Shown in pieces: positions 49,895 to 58,828 of a stretch of DNA of 64,000 bases; position 1 is the first letter of the stretch; the number at the start of each line of letters is the position of its first letter. The notes under the pieces were generated by a model. That model was not told the origin of the DNA and made no database searches. It saw only the letters and a program-made list of their open reading frames with translations. Source of the stretch: Lachnospiraceae bacterium G11 (GTDB lineage Bacteria > Bacillota > Clostridia > Lachnospirales > Lachnospiraceae); assembly GCA_900103495.1 (NCBI GenBank), contig FMWZ01000009.1:109038-173037 (forward strand), written 5' to 3'. Position numbers and translations under genes: made by a program.

Positions 49895-51157
49895 TTATAA
49901 AACTTTATTTACCGTAATTTTTGAGTTGGTATCATAATATCCCACGGTATTCTTGTCCGAGATTACCGTAATGTTAAGTACATCATATAATCTGTGATAA
50001 ACTTCAAACTTATCACCCTCATATCCCGTTACACCAAAGGATATGAGATATTCGCCCCCCTGCAAATCCATCTGCTGTGTGAAGGCTATATCGTAGGTCT
50101 CTCCGGCCTTTACAGGCTCTAAGAAGGCCTTTTCAAACATTGTATTTGTTCCTGTTATCTCCACACCGATTGGATTCTTATAAGAAACCGCAAAGATGGG
50201 AGCAGACAGGTCTTCGGAAAAAGACACCCTGAATTTGACCGTAAAGGACGTTCCTTTGATGATGGCAGTAGTTTTTACGCCACGCTCATCTTCCACGTAA
50301 TATGACTCGATTTTCGCAGCCCCTGTTCCGTACTCAAGAGTTTCAGGATTAATTCCGTAAAGTAAACTCTTCTCATCGGAACTAAGCTCATCTATAGTCT
50401 TGGCATTAGAAGGATCCTCAGTCTCATACTGACCCACGAGGACTCTCTTATAGGCATCTATCATTTCCTTGGGAGAACCTTCCCCAAGCTTATCACCCTT
50501 GTTTAAAAGTATTACCCTATCACAGTACTTGCTAATAGAGCTTAAATCATGGCTTACAAACACTATGGTCTTGCCCATAGCCTTAAACTCTTCAAACTTG
50601 TGATAGCACTTAGCCTGGAAGAACACGTCTCCTACGCTTAACGCCTCATCAACAATAAGTATCTCAGGGTCAATGTTTATAGCCACAGCAAAAGCAAGAC
50701 GCACAAACATACCTGAACTGTAGGTTTTTACAGGCTGATAAACATAGTCTCCGATATCCGCAAAGTCCAAAATATCCTGTAACTTAGCATCAATCTCTTC
50801 CTTAGAGAAACCAATCATGGTTCCGTTAAGATACACGTTCTCAATTCCCGTGTATTCCATGTTGAAACCGGCACCAAGCTCTAATAGCGCTGAGATTCGT
50901 CCCTCAACAGAAACATCACCCGATGTAGGCGATAATACACCTGTAATAATCTTAAGAAGTGTAGACTTTCCGGAGCCGTTGGTTCCGATAATTCCTACAG
51001 TTTCACCCTTCTTAATCTCTAAATCAACTCCGTTTAACGCATGATGCTCTGTATAACGATTTTTAGCCAAACCAAAGGCGTCACGAAGACGGTCTGATGG
51101 CTTGGCATAGAGTTTATATACCTTATGAAGATTTTCAACTTTAATAGCTACTGACAT
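49895..51157 (-). CDS. wzt: Polysaccharide ABC exporter ATPase with C-terminal glycan-binding domain
   Basis: A 420-residue ATPase. Residues 1-235: Walker A GTNGSGKSTLLKIITGVLSP, signature YSSGMFVRLAFAVA, Walker B ILIVDEALSVGD and the H-loop VFVSHDLSSI. Residues 280-420 are a beta-sandwich like the Wzt/TagH C-terminal domain (YYVEDERGVKTTAIIKGTSF) that in Wzt reads the chain cap. Exports the finished polymer with the permease at 51180-51959. TagH (teichoic acid) is the alternative; the C-terminal domain favours Wzt. Confidence 0.9.
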   Translation of the reverse strand: MSVAIKVENLHKVYKLYAKPSDRLRDAFGLAKNRYTEHHALNGVDLEIKKGETVGIIGTNGSGKSTLLKIITGVLSPTSGDVSVEGRISALLELGAGFNMEYTGIENVYLNGTMIGFSKEEIDAKLQDILDFADIGDYVYQPVKTYSSGMFVRLAFAVAINIDPEILIVDEALSVGDVFFQAKCYHKFEEFKAMGKTIVFVSHDLSSISKYCDRVILLNKGDKLGEGSPKEMIDAYKRVLVGQYETEDPSNAKTIDELSSDEKSLLYGINPETLEYGTGAAKIESYYVEDERGVKTTAIIKGTSFTVKFRVSFSEDLSAPIFAVSYKNPIGVEITGTNTMFEKAFLEPVKAGETYDIAFTQQMDLQGGEYLISFGVTGYEGDKFEVYHRLYDVLNITVISDKNTVGYYDTNSKITVNKVL

Positions 51158-51179
51158 AAATCTACCCGTAAACTACAAT

Positions 51180-51959
51180 TTATAATACATCCGCAAAGTG
51201 TGGCTTCATCTTCTTAAACACAAACTTGCCGATTACGAAGAACACTATCGTAAGTCCCCAGAAATAAAGGTTATACCATCCCTGATCTATAAAGGTATTC
51301 TTTCCGTAAACAGCCCCCCTGTACCCTTGAACCACATAGCATAAAGGGTTAATCTTAAGCCATTTCGCCCATGCAGGATTAATGGAATCAATATTCCAAA
51401 GAACCGGTGTTGCCCACATACCAACCTGCAAGCAGATATTGATTATCTGTGCCAAATCTCTAAAGAATACCACTACAGCTGAGGTGAAATAGCAAATCCC
51501 CAAAGTCATGCACATCAATGCAAAGCTATAGAATATAACCTGCAAAGTATACAAAGTCGGATAATACCCATACACGCAGGCAATAATAAGAAGCACGCAC
51601 ACAAAGAAAGCATGAATAAATGTGGCAGCCACTACCCTGATAATAGGCAGAATGTCGATGTTAAAAACCACCTTCTTAACCAGGTAGTTATACTCCGTCA
51701 AAGAAGCCGTAGCATTTGTCATCATCTCGGAAAAGAAAAACCAGGGCACCAATCCCGCCGTAAGAAACAAAACATAGGGAACGTCCCCTGAATCCCTCAT
51801 GAATCCAAGTCTGTCGAAGACAAACCAATACATAAGAACTGTAACCACCGGCTGAATCATCGCCCATACTGTTCCAAGGTATGATCCGGCATAACGCTTC
51901 TTAAAGTCGTTCTTGGCCAGCTTCCATATTAACTTTCGATTCTTAATGATTTCTCTCAT
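51180..51959 (-). CDS. wzm: Polysaccharide ABC exporter permease
   Basis: A 259-residue ABC-2 permease with six membrane helices. The N-terminus has the interfacial region LIWKLAKNDFKKRYAGSYLG and TVWAMIQPVVTVLMYWFVFD; the end reads KMKPHFADVL. This is the Wzm/TagG type, forming the channel for undecaprenyl-linked polymer. It lies 22 bases before wzt and six bases after rmlC. Confidence 0.92.
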   Translation of the reverse strand: MREIIKNRKLIWKLAKNDFKKRYAGSYLGTVWAMIQPVVTVLMYWFVFDRLGFMRDSGDVPYVLFLTAGLVPWFFFSEMMTNATASLTEYNYLVKKVVFNIDILPIIRVVAATFIHAFFVCVLLIIACVYGYYPTLYTLQVIFYSFALMCMTLGICYFTSAVVVFFRDLAQIINICLQVGMWATPVLWNIDSINPAWAKWLKINPLCYVVQGYRGAVYGKNTFIDQGWYNLYFWGLTIVFFVIGKFVFKKMKPHFADVL

Positions 51960-51965
51960 AAACTA

Positions 51966-52508
51966 TTAACCCTTAAAAGGGGGCCACTTTGTATCTCTTT
52001 CTGATAAAACCAGCTCCATCCCCTCAGGAATAGGCCATTCAACACCGATTGCAGGGTCATTGTACATGATTCCGCCCTCATCGTTGGGATGATAGAAATC
52101 TGTAACCTTATAACAGAACTCAGCTTCATCGGATAATACAAGGAAGCCGTGAGCAAAGTTTTTAGGGATAAAGAACTGCTTCTTGTTCTCTGCTGAAAGA
52201 AGAACTCCAAACCACTTACCGTAGGTCTTTGATCCCTCTCTTAAATCTACTGCAACGTCGTAAACCTCTCCTCTTATAACTCTTACAAGCTTATCCTGAG
52301 GATGATTAATCTGGAAGTGAAGTCCTCTTAATACACCCTTTCTAGATGCAGACTGATTATCCTGTACAAATACTTCAGGAATTCCCGCTTCCTTGAAATC
52401 ATTGTACTGATATGTCTCCATGAAGTAACCTCTGTTGTCACCTCTGACTTCTGGTGTAATAACCTTCAATCCTTCAATTTCACATGTCTCGACAGTTAAC
52501 TTTCCCAT
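51966..52508 (-). CDS. rmlC: dTDP-4-dehydrorhamnose 3,5-epimerase
   Basis: A 180-residue cupin epimerase. Motifs: EVRGDNRGYFMETYQYNDF, FVQDNQSASRKGVLRGLHFQ with the catalytic His, AVDLREGSKTYGKWFGVLLS and FAHGFLVLSDEAEFCYKVTD. It turns dTDP-4-keto-6-deoxyglucose into the L-lyxo form for L-rhamnose. The last enzyme, RmlD, is not in the window, so rhamnose synthesis must finish elsewhere or a keto sugar is diverted. Confidence 0.95.
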   Translation of the reverse strand: MGKLTVETCEIEGLKVITPEVRGDNRGYFMETYQYNDFKEAGIPEVFVQDNQSASRKGVLRGLHFQINHPQDKLVRVIRGEVYDVAVDLREGSKTYGKWFGVLLSAENKKQFFIPKNFAHGFLVLSDEAEFCYKVTDFYHPNDEGGIMYNDPAIGVEWPIPEGMELVLSERDTKWPPFKG

Positions 52509-52525
52509 GAACCTAAACTCCTATT

Positions 52526-53812
52526 CTATCTCTTAATCTCCAAATAACTTAAATCCAAATCAACATTTCCTTCGATACCGTCAACCTGACCCTTTGAGGA
52601 GTACTGCCACATGTTATAGACTCCCTCGTAGGTAGGTGCTTCACGGTATTCCGCAAGCCAGATGATATAATCTTCAAGTTCCTTGGCCGTCAATTTATTG
52701 TTAAACCAGTTCTTGCTGGCATAAACTCCTGCGTTATAACCTTCGCTTTCTATTGTGGCACAGAAGGCCTTACATACCTTCGTCCTGTTTTCGACGTTTA
52801 GTTTATCCGCTCTTCCGTCTCCGCCCGATGCTTCAGAATCGATGAAAATCGGATAATTCACATAGGCTCTCTTAATCTGACTAAGAACCATGGAAGCCTC
52901 TTCCACTGCCTCAACTTCGTTCATTGCCTGGGAAAAGAAGTAAACTCCCACGTCTATTCCGTTTGTAGTAGCTCCCTTTAAGTTCTTTTCAAAGTAGGGA
53001 TCAATAACCAGAGAACCTGTGGAATAACCTCTGTATCCGCATCTTATGATGGCGAACTTAACTCCGGCGTCCGCAACCTTCTTCCAGTCAATCTCACCCT
53101 GATACTTTGATACGTCTATTCCCAGCGTAGCATTTTCTGCTGTTGTCAAAAGCTTCGTTATCTCCGTTTTATCCGTATCCGCGTCCATATCAAGATAATC
53201 CTTATCATCCTCAGAAGGATCAATCTCCGCCTCAGTCTTAATCAAAGCCTTGATATCATCAATCGGAACATATTCAACCTGAGCTTTGATATTTACAATT
53301 AAAGGCTCTTCCGGAACAGTGTAACCCTCAACCTCATTAAGGGTCACCTTATACTCTCCGGCCTTAATATACGGAATATAAATTATTCCATCCTTATCTG
53401 TATCTTTGTAATCGCCCTTTCCCTCGATTGTTACTGACAATTCCTTATCCTCAAGGACTTTGCCGTCATAATCCACAATCTTTATTCTAAGGTCCTTTTC
53501 AACCGATGTGGTTATCATTGAAAGGGTTTTATGTTTCTTAACATATTCATCATATTTGGTTGCTTGCTTGTCAAAGAACCCTTCATCTTCCCTGAAGGCA
53601 TACAAGTCATCCCCTATCCAATACCCGTCATCGGTTTTCTGGACAACAGCCTTTTCGCCGGTATCCTCAGACGCAGAAATGAGGGCACCTGAATCTTTAC
53701 GGGTACCCTTACCTCCAAATACATCTCTGTTAAGATAGAAAACAATGACAAGCACAAACAGAACCACGCCAACGCAAATGGCGATGGTTATTGTCCTCAA
53801 TCTAGAGTCCAT
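52526..53812 (-). CDS. Membrane-anchored GH25 lysozyme-like protein (short paralogue)
   Basis: A 428-residue protein: one N-terminal membrane helix (about 8-28), a linker, a SpaA/prealbumin-like beta domain (about 95-170, [20 protein letters not shown]) and a GH25 muramidase domain (about 225-428): [45 protein letters not shown]. It would cut peptidoglycan to admit or anchor wall glycan. The ATG at 53812 overlaps the rmlA stop by 11 bases. A longer relative lies at 60935-63616. Confidence 0.92.
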   Translation of the reverse strand: MDSRLRTITIAICVGVVLFVLVIVFYLNRDVFGGKGTRKDSGALISASEDTGEKAVVQKTDDGYWIGDDLYAFREDEGFFDKQATKYDEYVKKHKTLSMITTSVEKDLRIKIVDYDGKVLEDKELSVTIEGKGDYKDTDKDGIIYIPYIKAGEYKVTLNEVEGYTVPEEPLIVNIKAQVEYVPIDDIKALIKTEAEIDPSEDDKDYLDMDADTDKTEITKLLTTAENATLGIDVSKYQGEIDWKKVADAGVKFAIIRCGYRGYSTGSLVIDPYFEKNLKGATTNGIDVGVYFFSQAMNEVEAVEEASMVLSQIKRAYVNYPIFIDSEASGGDGRADKLNVENRTKVCKAFCATIESEGYNAGVYASKNWFNNKLTAKELEDYIIWLAEYREAPTYEGVYNMWQYSSKGQVDGIEGNVDLDLSYLEIKR

Positions 53813-54671
53813 CTGCAACCTCTGTCAAATATTTGCCGTAGTCCGTCTTCATCAGGGGCTTGGCAAGCTCAAGGAGCTGGTTCTTATCTATGAAGCCTTT
53901 CTTGTAGGCAATCTCCTCGATGCATGAAATATAAAGTCCCTGTCTCTTCTGGAATGCAGCCACGAAGTTTGTGGCATCCAGCATTGAGTCCGGATTTCCG
54001 GTATCAAGCCAGGCAAAGCCTCGGCCCATTGTTTCAACGTGTAAAGTTCCACGTCTTAAATACTCATTATTGATACTGGTAATCTCTATCTCGCCTCTTG
54101 CAGAGGGCTTAACGTTAGCCGCAATATCAACAACGTCGTTATCATAGAAATATAATCCAGGTACAGCGTAGTTGCTCTTGGGATGTTCGGGCTTTTCTTC
54201 TATGGACAAGGCCTTTCCGTTCTCATCGAACTCAACAACGCCATACTCTCTGGGATCTCTTACGTAATAACCGAAGATTGTGGCACCCTTTTCTCTTCTG
54301 GCAACTTCCATAAGAAGTTTGGAGAAGCTCTGGCCATAGAAGATGTTATCTCCAAGTACAAGTGCTACAGAATCTTTTCCGATAAACTCTGCGCCGATGA
54401 TGAATGCATCTGCAAGGCCTCTGGGAACCTCCTGAATGGCATATGAAAGCTTAAGTCCCAACTGTTCACCCGTTCCAAAGAGCTCCTTAAATACAGGTAA
54501 ATCCCTGGGGGTAGAGATAATCATAATCTCTCTTATCCCTGCTAACATAAGAGTTGATAAGGGATAATAAATCATGGGCTTGTCGTAAACAGGAATAATC
54601 TGCTTAGAGATAGCCTTTGTAAGGGGGTAAAGTCTTGTGCCGGATCCGCCGGCAAGGATTATGCCTTTCAT
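53802..54671 (-). CDS. rmlA: Glucose-1-phosphate thymidylyltransferase
   Basis: A 289-residue enzyme making dTDP-glucose, the entry to dTDP-6-deoxyhexoses. [70 protein letters not shown] and [20 protein letters not shown] are RmlA signatures. The ATG at 54671 follows GGAGGT; the longer frame to 54767 overlaps rmlB. Supplies both the RmlC branch here and the FdtA/FdtB branch at 13-15 kb. Confidence 0.97.
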   Translation of the reverse strand: MKGIILAGGSGTRLYPLTKAISKQIIPVYDKPMIYYPLSTLMLAGIREIMIISTPRDLPVFKELFGTGEQLGLKLSYAIQEVPRGLADAFIIGAEFIGKDSVALVLGDNIFYGQSFSKLLMEVARREKGATIFGYYVRDPREYGVVEFDENGKALSIEEKPEHPKSNYAVPGLYFYDNDVVDIAANVKPSARGEIEITSINNEYLRRGTLHVETMGRGFAWLDTGNPDSMLDATNFVAAFQKRQGLYISCIEEIAYKKGFIDKNQLLELAKPLMKTDYGKYLTEVADGL

Positions 54672-54700
54672 ATTATGTAAACCTCCGTTCAATGTTCTGC

Positions 54701-55783
54701 TTATCTGTTTGCATACATATCTTCGTAGTATTTCTGGTAGTCTCCGCTGGTAACGTTCTTCATCCACTCTTCGTTCTCAAAGAACCACTTAATTGTAAGC
54801 TTGATTCCCTCTTTAAACATGGTCTCAGGCTCCCAGCCAATCTCTGCTTTAATCTTATCGGGTGCGATTGCGTAACGTCTGTCGTGACCCTTTCTGTCCT
54901 CTACGTAGGTGATAAGGTCCTTTGTGACATTCTTCTTTCTGGGATCTGAATCAGGAAGCATCTCCTGAAGAGTCTCAAGAATAATGTTGATAATCTCGAT
55001 ATTCTGCTTCTCGTTATGTCCGCCAACGTTATATGTCTCAAAGAGTCTTCCCTTCTCGCAAACCATGTCAATTGCTTTGGCGTGGTCCATAACATATAAC
55101 CAGTCTCTTACGTTCTTACCATCACCGTATACAGGAAGCTTCTTGCCCTGAAGTGCATTGTTAATAATAAGGGGAATAAGCTTCTCAGGGAACTGGTAAG
55201 GGCCGTAGTTATTAGAGCAGTTTGTAATATTTGCAGGGAACTTATATGTATCCATATAGGCTTTTACAAGCATATCTGAGCTTGCCTTACTTGCTGAATA
55301 AGGGCTGTGAGGAGCATAAGGAGTTGTCTCATAGAAATATCCTCCGTCCTCTTCAAGGGAACCGTAAACTTCATCAGTTGAAACATGGAGGAACTTCTTG
55401 CCTTCCTTAAATGTTCCGTCGGGAAGCTCCCATGCAGCCTTGGCACAGTTAAGCATTACTGCTGTACCAAGTACGTTGGTCTGTACGAAAACTTCAGGAG
55501 TCTTAATACTTCTGTCAACGTGGCTTTCTGCTGCGAAGTGAACTACTCTGTCGATGTCATTCTCTGCAAAAATCTTGGAGATTGCTTCTTTATCGCAGAT
55601 ATTTGCTCTGACAAAAGTATAATTATCTCTGCCCTCGATATCCTTAAGGTTCTCAAGGTTTCCTGCGTATGTGAGTACATCCACGTTGATAATACGGATG
55701 TCGTTATTGTACTTGTTAAACATGTAATGAATGTAGTTGGAACCGATGAAGCCGGCGCCTCCTGTTACAAGGTATGTTCTCAT
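54701..55783 (-). CDS. rmlB: dTDP-glucose 4,6-dehydratase
   Basis: A 360-residue short-chain dehydrogenase-type enzyme. [20 protein letters not shown] is the NAD motif; [23 protein letters not shown] and the YxxxK pair in [15 protein letters not shown] give the active site. It makes dTDP-4-keto-6-deoxyglucose. First gene after a 96-base gap, so the long leftward block may have a promoter there: TTGACT and TATGAT are present but 15 bases apart. Confidence 0.97.
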   Translation of the reverse strand: MRTYLVTGGAGFIGSNYIHYMFNKYNNDIRIINVDVLTYAGNLENLKDIEGRDNYTFVRANICDKEAISKIFAENDIDRVVHFAAESHVDRSIKTPEVFVQTNVLGTAVMLNCAKAAWELPDGTFKEGKKFLHVSTDEVYGSLEEDGGYFYETTPYAPHSPYSASKASSDMLVKAYMDTYKFPANITNCSNNYGPYQFPEKLIPLIINNALQGKKLPVYGDGKNVRDWLYVMDHAKAIDMVCEKGRLFETYNVGGHNEKQNIEIINIILETLQEMLPDSDPRKKNVTKDLITYVEDRKGHDRRYAIAPDKIKAEIGWEPETMFKEGIKLTIKWFFENEEWMKNVTSGDYQKYYEDMYANR

Positions 55784-55879
55784 ATAATATCCTTCCTTTA
55801 GTTCATTCTAGGGTTTAATACCCCACCTCATTTACAGGTGTAATCATAAATTCTCAATGCATCATAACTGTAAGAAAAA

Positions 55880-57307
55880 TCAGTCAAAGTGCTTCGTATT
55901 AATAACACTTCCGGATAATTCATCGTAGACAAAAACATTAAGCCCATCATTGTTTCCGCACTTAATCTCGTCATTGATATAGATGCCCGTAACCTGTTTG
56001 GTATCGCGAATATAGTTCTTGATAACCAAGGTGTCTGTATCATTAATATCCAATGCCCACTGAGGTTGGTCATCACCTTGGGGTATATATGCTATTATTT
56101 TACCGTCTCTAAACACCCACGTTCCACCATCAGCAATATTTGCAGGGTCCTCACGAAGGCCTAATCCCCCGAGAACTACCGGCCAATCAGAGCCCGTTAC
56201 CGAATACCACCCGTCGAGGGAAAGAACCGTAATGACATCCTTCTGTTTTGTAACAGCCTTTAAATACTCGTCCCTTTCCATGGGAACAAGTTCCGAGGCC
56301 CAAACAATGTGGTACCCGAGTTCCGCGCTTTTATCCCAGAGTTCGTACTCATCCTCGCCATCATGGGGCTCAAAGTAGTAATTCTCCAGTAGGTAATCTG
56401 CCAAATACTTGGTGGTCTTCTCGGCTCCGTAGTAATTAACATGGTTAAAATCTATAAAATCAGTCTTGGGATTAAGCCCAATCTCTGACATTCTCTTATT
56501 AAGATCAAGATAAGGAATCCCAAGTAAATTCAGATACTCTTCACAGCCATTTAAAATATATTGCTGATCGGATGAAACATCACTTGGAATCTGGACAAAC
56601 ATCAAATCAAACCCTTCCTCTTCCGAAAGAGTCTTAAGTTCATCAATCCACTCCTTGTTATGGTCAGAAATCTCCGTAACAATGGGTTCATAGAAGATGT
56701 TTGCATCAAACCCGACTTCTTGGGTATGAAGATTATAGGTATGGCCACGTCCGAAAGCACTTGGCTCATACTGAACGAAATCATACTTCTGGAGTTCCTT
56801 ATATCTTGTATGAACTATGGGCCAACGAAGAAGATAATCCAGCTGGTCGTCTTTCTCCACATATTTTCGAATTAACTCGTTTGAATTCTTTGAGAAATCC
56901 ATGGAAAGCATGTTTCTGTATGCGTTTCCGATGTGCTCCTGTCTCTCAAACAGGAACGCATATGCCTCAACAACTACCATCTGGGGGCTCTGAGTTTTAA
57001 GAAGCTCCTTAAGCTGATGGTAAGCTGAATCCTTATCCTGTCCGGAACAGCACATATTAAATGCCGGAATTCCGTAATTACTCCAGAAATACTCTGTGTC
57101 AATTCCGCCGTAGCAATGGCTGCTTCCGACGAATACAAGCTCCATAGTATCCTTTGGAGTAGAATACAGTTCCGTCATTGTGGAGGAATAATCTCCTTCT
57201 GTATCCTTCCAAGAAACAATCTCATATACTCTGTAAAGAACCAGGCAAAGTATCGCGATGAAGGCGATAACACTTATGGCTCTTTTTAAATATAATTTCT
57301 TATCCAT
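55880..57307 (-). CDS. Membrane-anchored SGNH-hydrolase-like protein (second pair)
   Basis: A 475-residue protein with one N-terminal helix (about 9-27) and an outside SGNH-like domain: ELVFVGSSHCYGGIDTEYFW (candidate Ser nucleophile), NMCCSGQDKDSAYHQLKELL and block V FIDFNHVNYYGAEKTTKYLA. The last 110 residues are beta-rich. It follows the MBOAT by 12 bases, matching the MBOAT/SGNH arrangement of alginate- and Dlt-type O-acyl transfer. No ACP or FkbH gene is attached to this pair, so acetyl-CoA may be its donor. Confidence 0.85.
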   Translation of the reverse strand: MDKKLYLKRAISVIAFIAILCLVLYRVYEIVSWKDTEGDYSSTMTELYSTPKDTMELVFVGSSHCYGGIDTEYFWSNYGIPAFNMCCSGQDKDSAYHQLKELLKTQSPQMVVVEAYAFLFERQEHIGNAYRNMLSMDFSKNSNELIRKYVEKDDQLDYLLRWPIVHTRYKELQKYDFVQYEPSAFGRGHTYNLHTQEVGFDANIFYEPIVTEISDHNKEWIDELKTLSEEEGFDLMFVQIPSDVSSDQQYILNGCEEYLNLLGIPYLDLNKRMSEIGLNPKTDFIDFNHVNYYGAEKTTKYLADYLLENYYFEPHDGEDEYELWDKSAELGYHIVWASELVPMERDEYLKAVTKQKDVITVLSLDGWYSVTGSDWPVVLGGLGLREDPANIADGGTWVFRDGKIIAYIPQGDDQPQWALDINDTDTLVIKNYIRDTKQVTGIYINDEIKCGNNDGLNVFVYDELSGSVINTKHFD

Positions 57308-57319
57308 AAGAGCGCCTCC

Positions 57320-58801
57320 TTAGAAATCAAAGTAGATGAATTTGTTGGAATCGAAGTTAATTCCATATTCACCAAATACTAAAACTGCAACAATAAGGCA
57401 GATTACTATAGCCCATCTGAACCACATATTTTGCTTCATCAGAACGTCTGATACCGACACTCTTCTTCTGTATTTGATAACATCAACCAGCAAAAGTGCC
57501 ACAAGTGAAATAACAAGAATGTTCATCTCAAGGACATCCAGCCCTAAGTCATAGATGCTAAGGTCAAGAACTGACCAGGGATTCCATCTGGTAAACATTC
57601 TTTTTATGTAAAACCATGCGCCTCTCAGGCTCTCTGCTCTGAAGAATATCCATGCGAAAGTTGTAAGGCAGAAAGTGATAATAACCTGTCCAATCTTAAA
57701 GCTTGCAGCGTTCTTATCTGTTCCAAGGAAAGTATGAACCTTATCCTTAACAGGCTTCAGTAAATCTCCGACAACCTGATAAAAACCATGCAAGCCACCC
57801 CAGACTACATAGGTCCAGTTGGCACCATGCCAAAGACCTGAAACAAGCATTGTAATCATAAGGTTTATATACTTTCTAACCTTCCCTTTTCTGTTTCCGC
57901 CAAGAGGAATATATACATAATCTCTAAACCAGGTTGAAAGGGAAATATGCCATCTCTTCCAGAAATCAGATACGCTTACTGCAAAGTAAGGGGTATTGAA
58001 GTTCTCCATGATATCGATGCCCATAACCTTGGCGGCACCAACAGCAATAGTTGAGTATCCGTTAAAGTCACAGTAAATCTGAAGTGCGAATCCAATTGCT
58101 CCGGCAATCAGTTCAATGCTTCCGTACATGTACATATCTTCAAAGACTTTATCAACCAGAATGGCAATTCTGTCCGCAATAACCATCTTCATGAAAAGTC
58201 CCCAAAGCATGAGAATAAGGCCATTTACGATGACCTTAAAGTGAGGCTTCTTCTCTTCTATGTTTTGGATCTGGGGTAAAAGATTCTTAGATCTCTCAAT
58301 AGGACCTGCCACCAACTGTGGGAAGAAGGATACGTAAAGAGCGTATCTGAAGAAATTCTTCTCAGGCTTAATCTCTCCTCTGTAGACATCAATGGTATAG
58401 CTTAAAGCCTGGAAGGTATAGAAAGAAATACCTACAGGCAGGATGATGTCGAAGGGATGATTAAGGGCAGTCATATGAAGCTTTCCAAGGAAAGCGTTGA
58501 TGTTATCGATTGTGAAATCAAAGTACTTAAAGAAGAACAGGATTCCAAGGTTAATAACAAGACTTCCCGCCACAAAACTCTTCTTTTCCTTTGTGCTTTC
58601 TGCTCTTGAAATAAGAATTCCGCTTGTCCAGGTGACAAGAGTGGAAACGGCTATAAGAATGGCATAAATGGCATTCCATGACATGTAGAAGTAATAGCTC
58701 GCCACCAACAGCCAAATATAGCGTACTTTTTTCGGTATGAGATAGTAGACCAAGACCACTATCGGAAAGAAAATCAGAAATGAAAATGAATTAAATAACA
58801 T
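57320..58801 (-). CDS. MBOAT-family membrane O-acyltransferase (second pair)
   Basis: A 493-residue AlgI-like polytopic enzyme: MLFNSFSFLIFFPIVVLVYY, ALYVSFFPQLVAGPIERSKN, HISLSTWFRDYVYIPLGGNR and the active-site region VSGLWHGANWTYVVWGGLHG. AlgI-type members move acetyl from acetyl-CoA outward for an SGNH partner to place on a glycan. It shares the C-terminal end FDSNKFIYFDF-type hydrophobic tail with the first copy. Sits between the glycosidase-like lipoprotein and its SGNH partner. Confidence 0.93.
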   Translation of the reverse strand: MLFNSFSFLIFFPIVVLVYYLIPKKVRYIWLLVASYYFYMSWNAIYAILIAVSTLVTWTSGILISRAESTKEKKSFVAGSLVINLGILFFFKYFDFTIDNINAFLGKLHMTALNHPFDIILPVGISFYTFQALSYTIDVYRGEIKPEKNFFRYALYVSFFPQLVAGPIERSKNLLPQIQNIEEKKPHFKVIVNGLILMLWGLFMKMVIADRIAILVDKVFEDMYMYGSIELIAGAIGFALQIYCDFNGYSTIAVGAAKVMGIDIMENFNTPYFAVSVSDFWKRWHISLSTWFRDYVYIPLGGNRKGKVRKYINLMITMLVSGLWHGANWTYVVWGGLHGFYQVVGDLLKPVKDKVHTFLGTDKNAASFKIGQVIITFCLTTFAWIFFRAESLRGAWFYIKRMFTRWNPWSVLDLSIYDLGLDVLEMNILVISLVALLLVDVIKYRRRVSVSDVLMKQNMWFRWAIVICLIVAVLVFGEYGINFDSNKFIYFDF

Positions 58802-58828
58802 TCTCTAAAACTCCTGAAGTTAATAGTA

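Noticed and set aside
51966..55783. Complete L-rhamnose operon
   Set aside because: RmlA, RmlB and RmlC are present, but no RmlD-type reductase is seen in the window.
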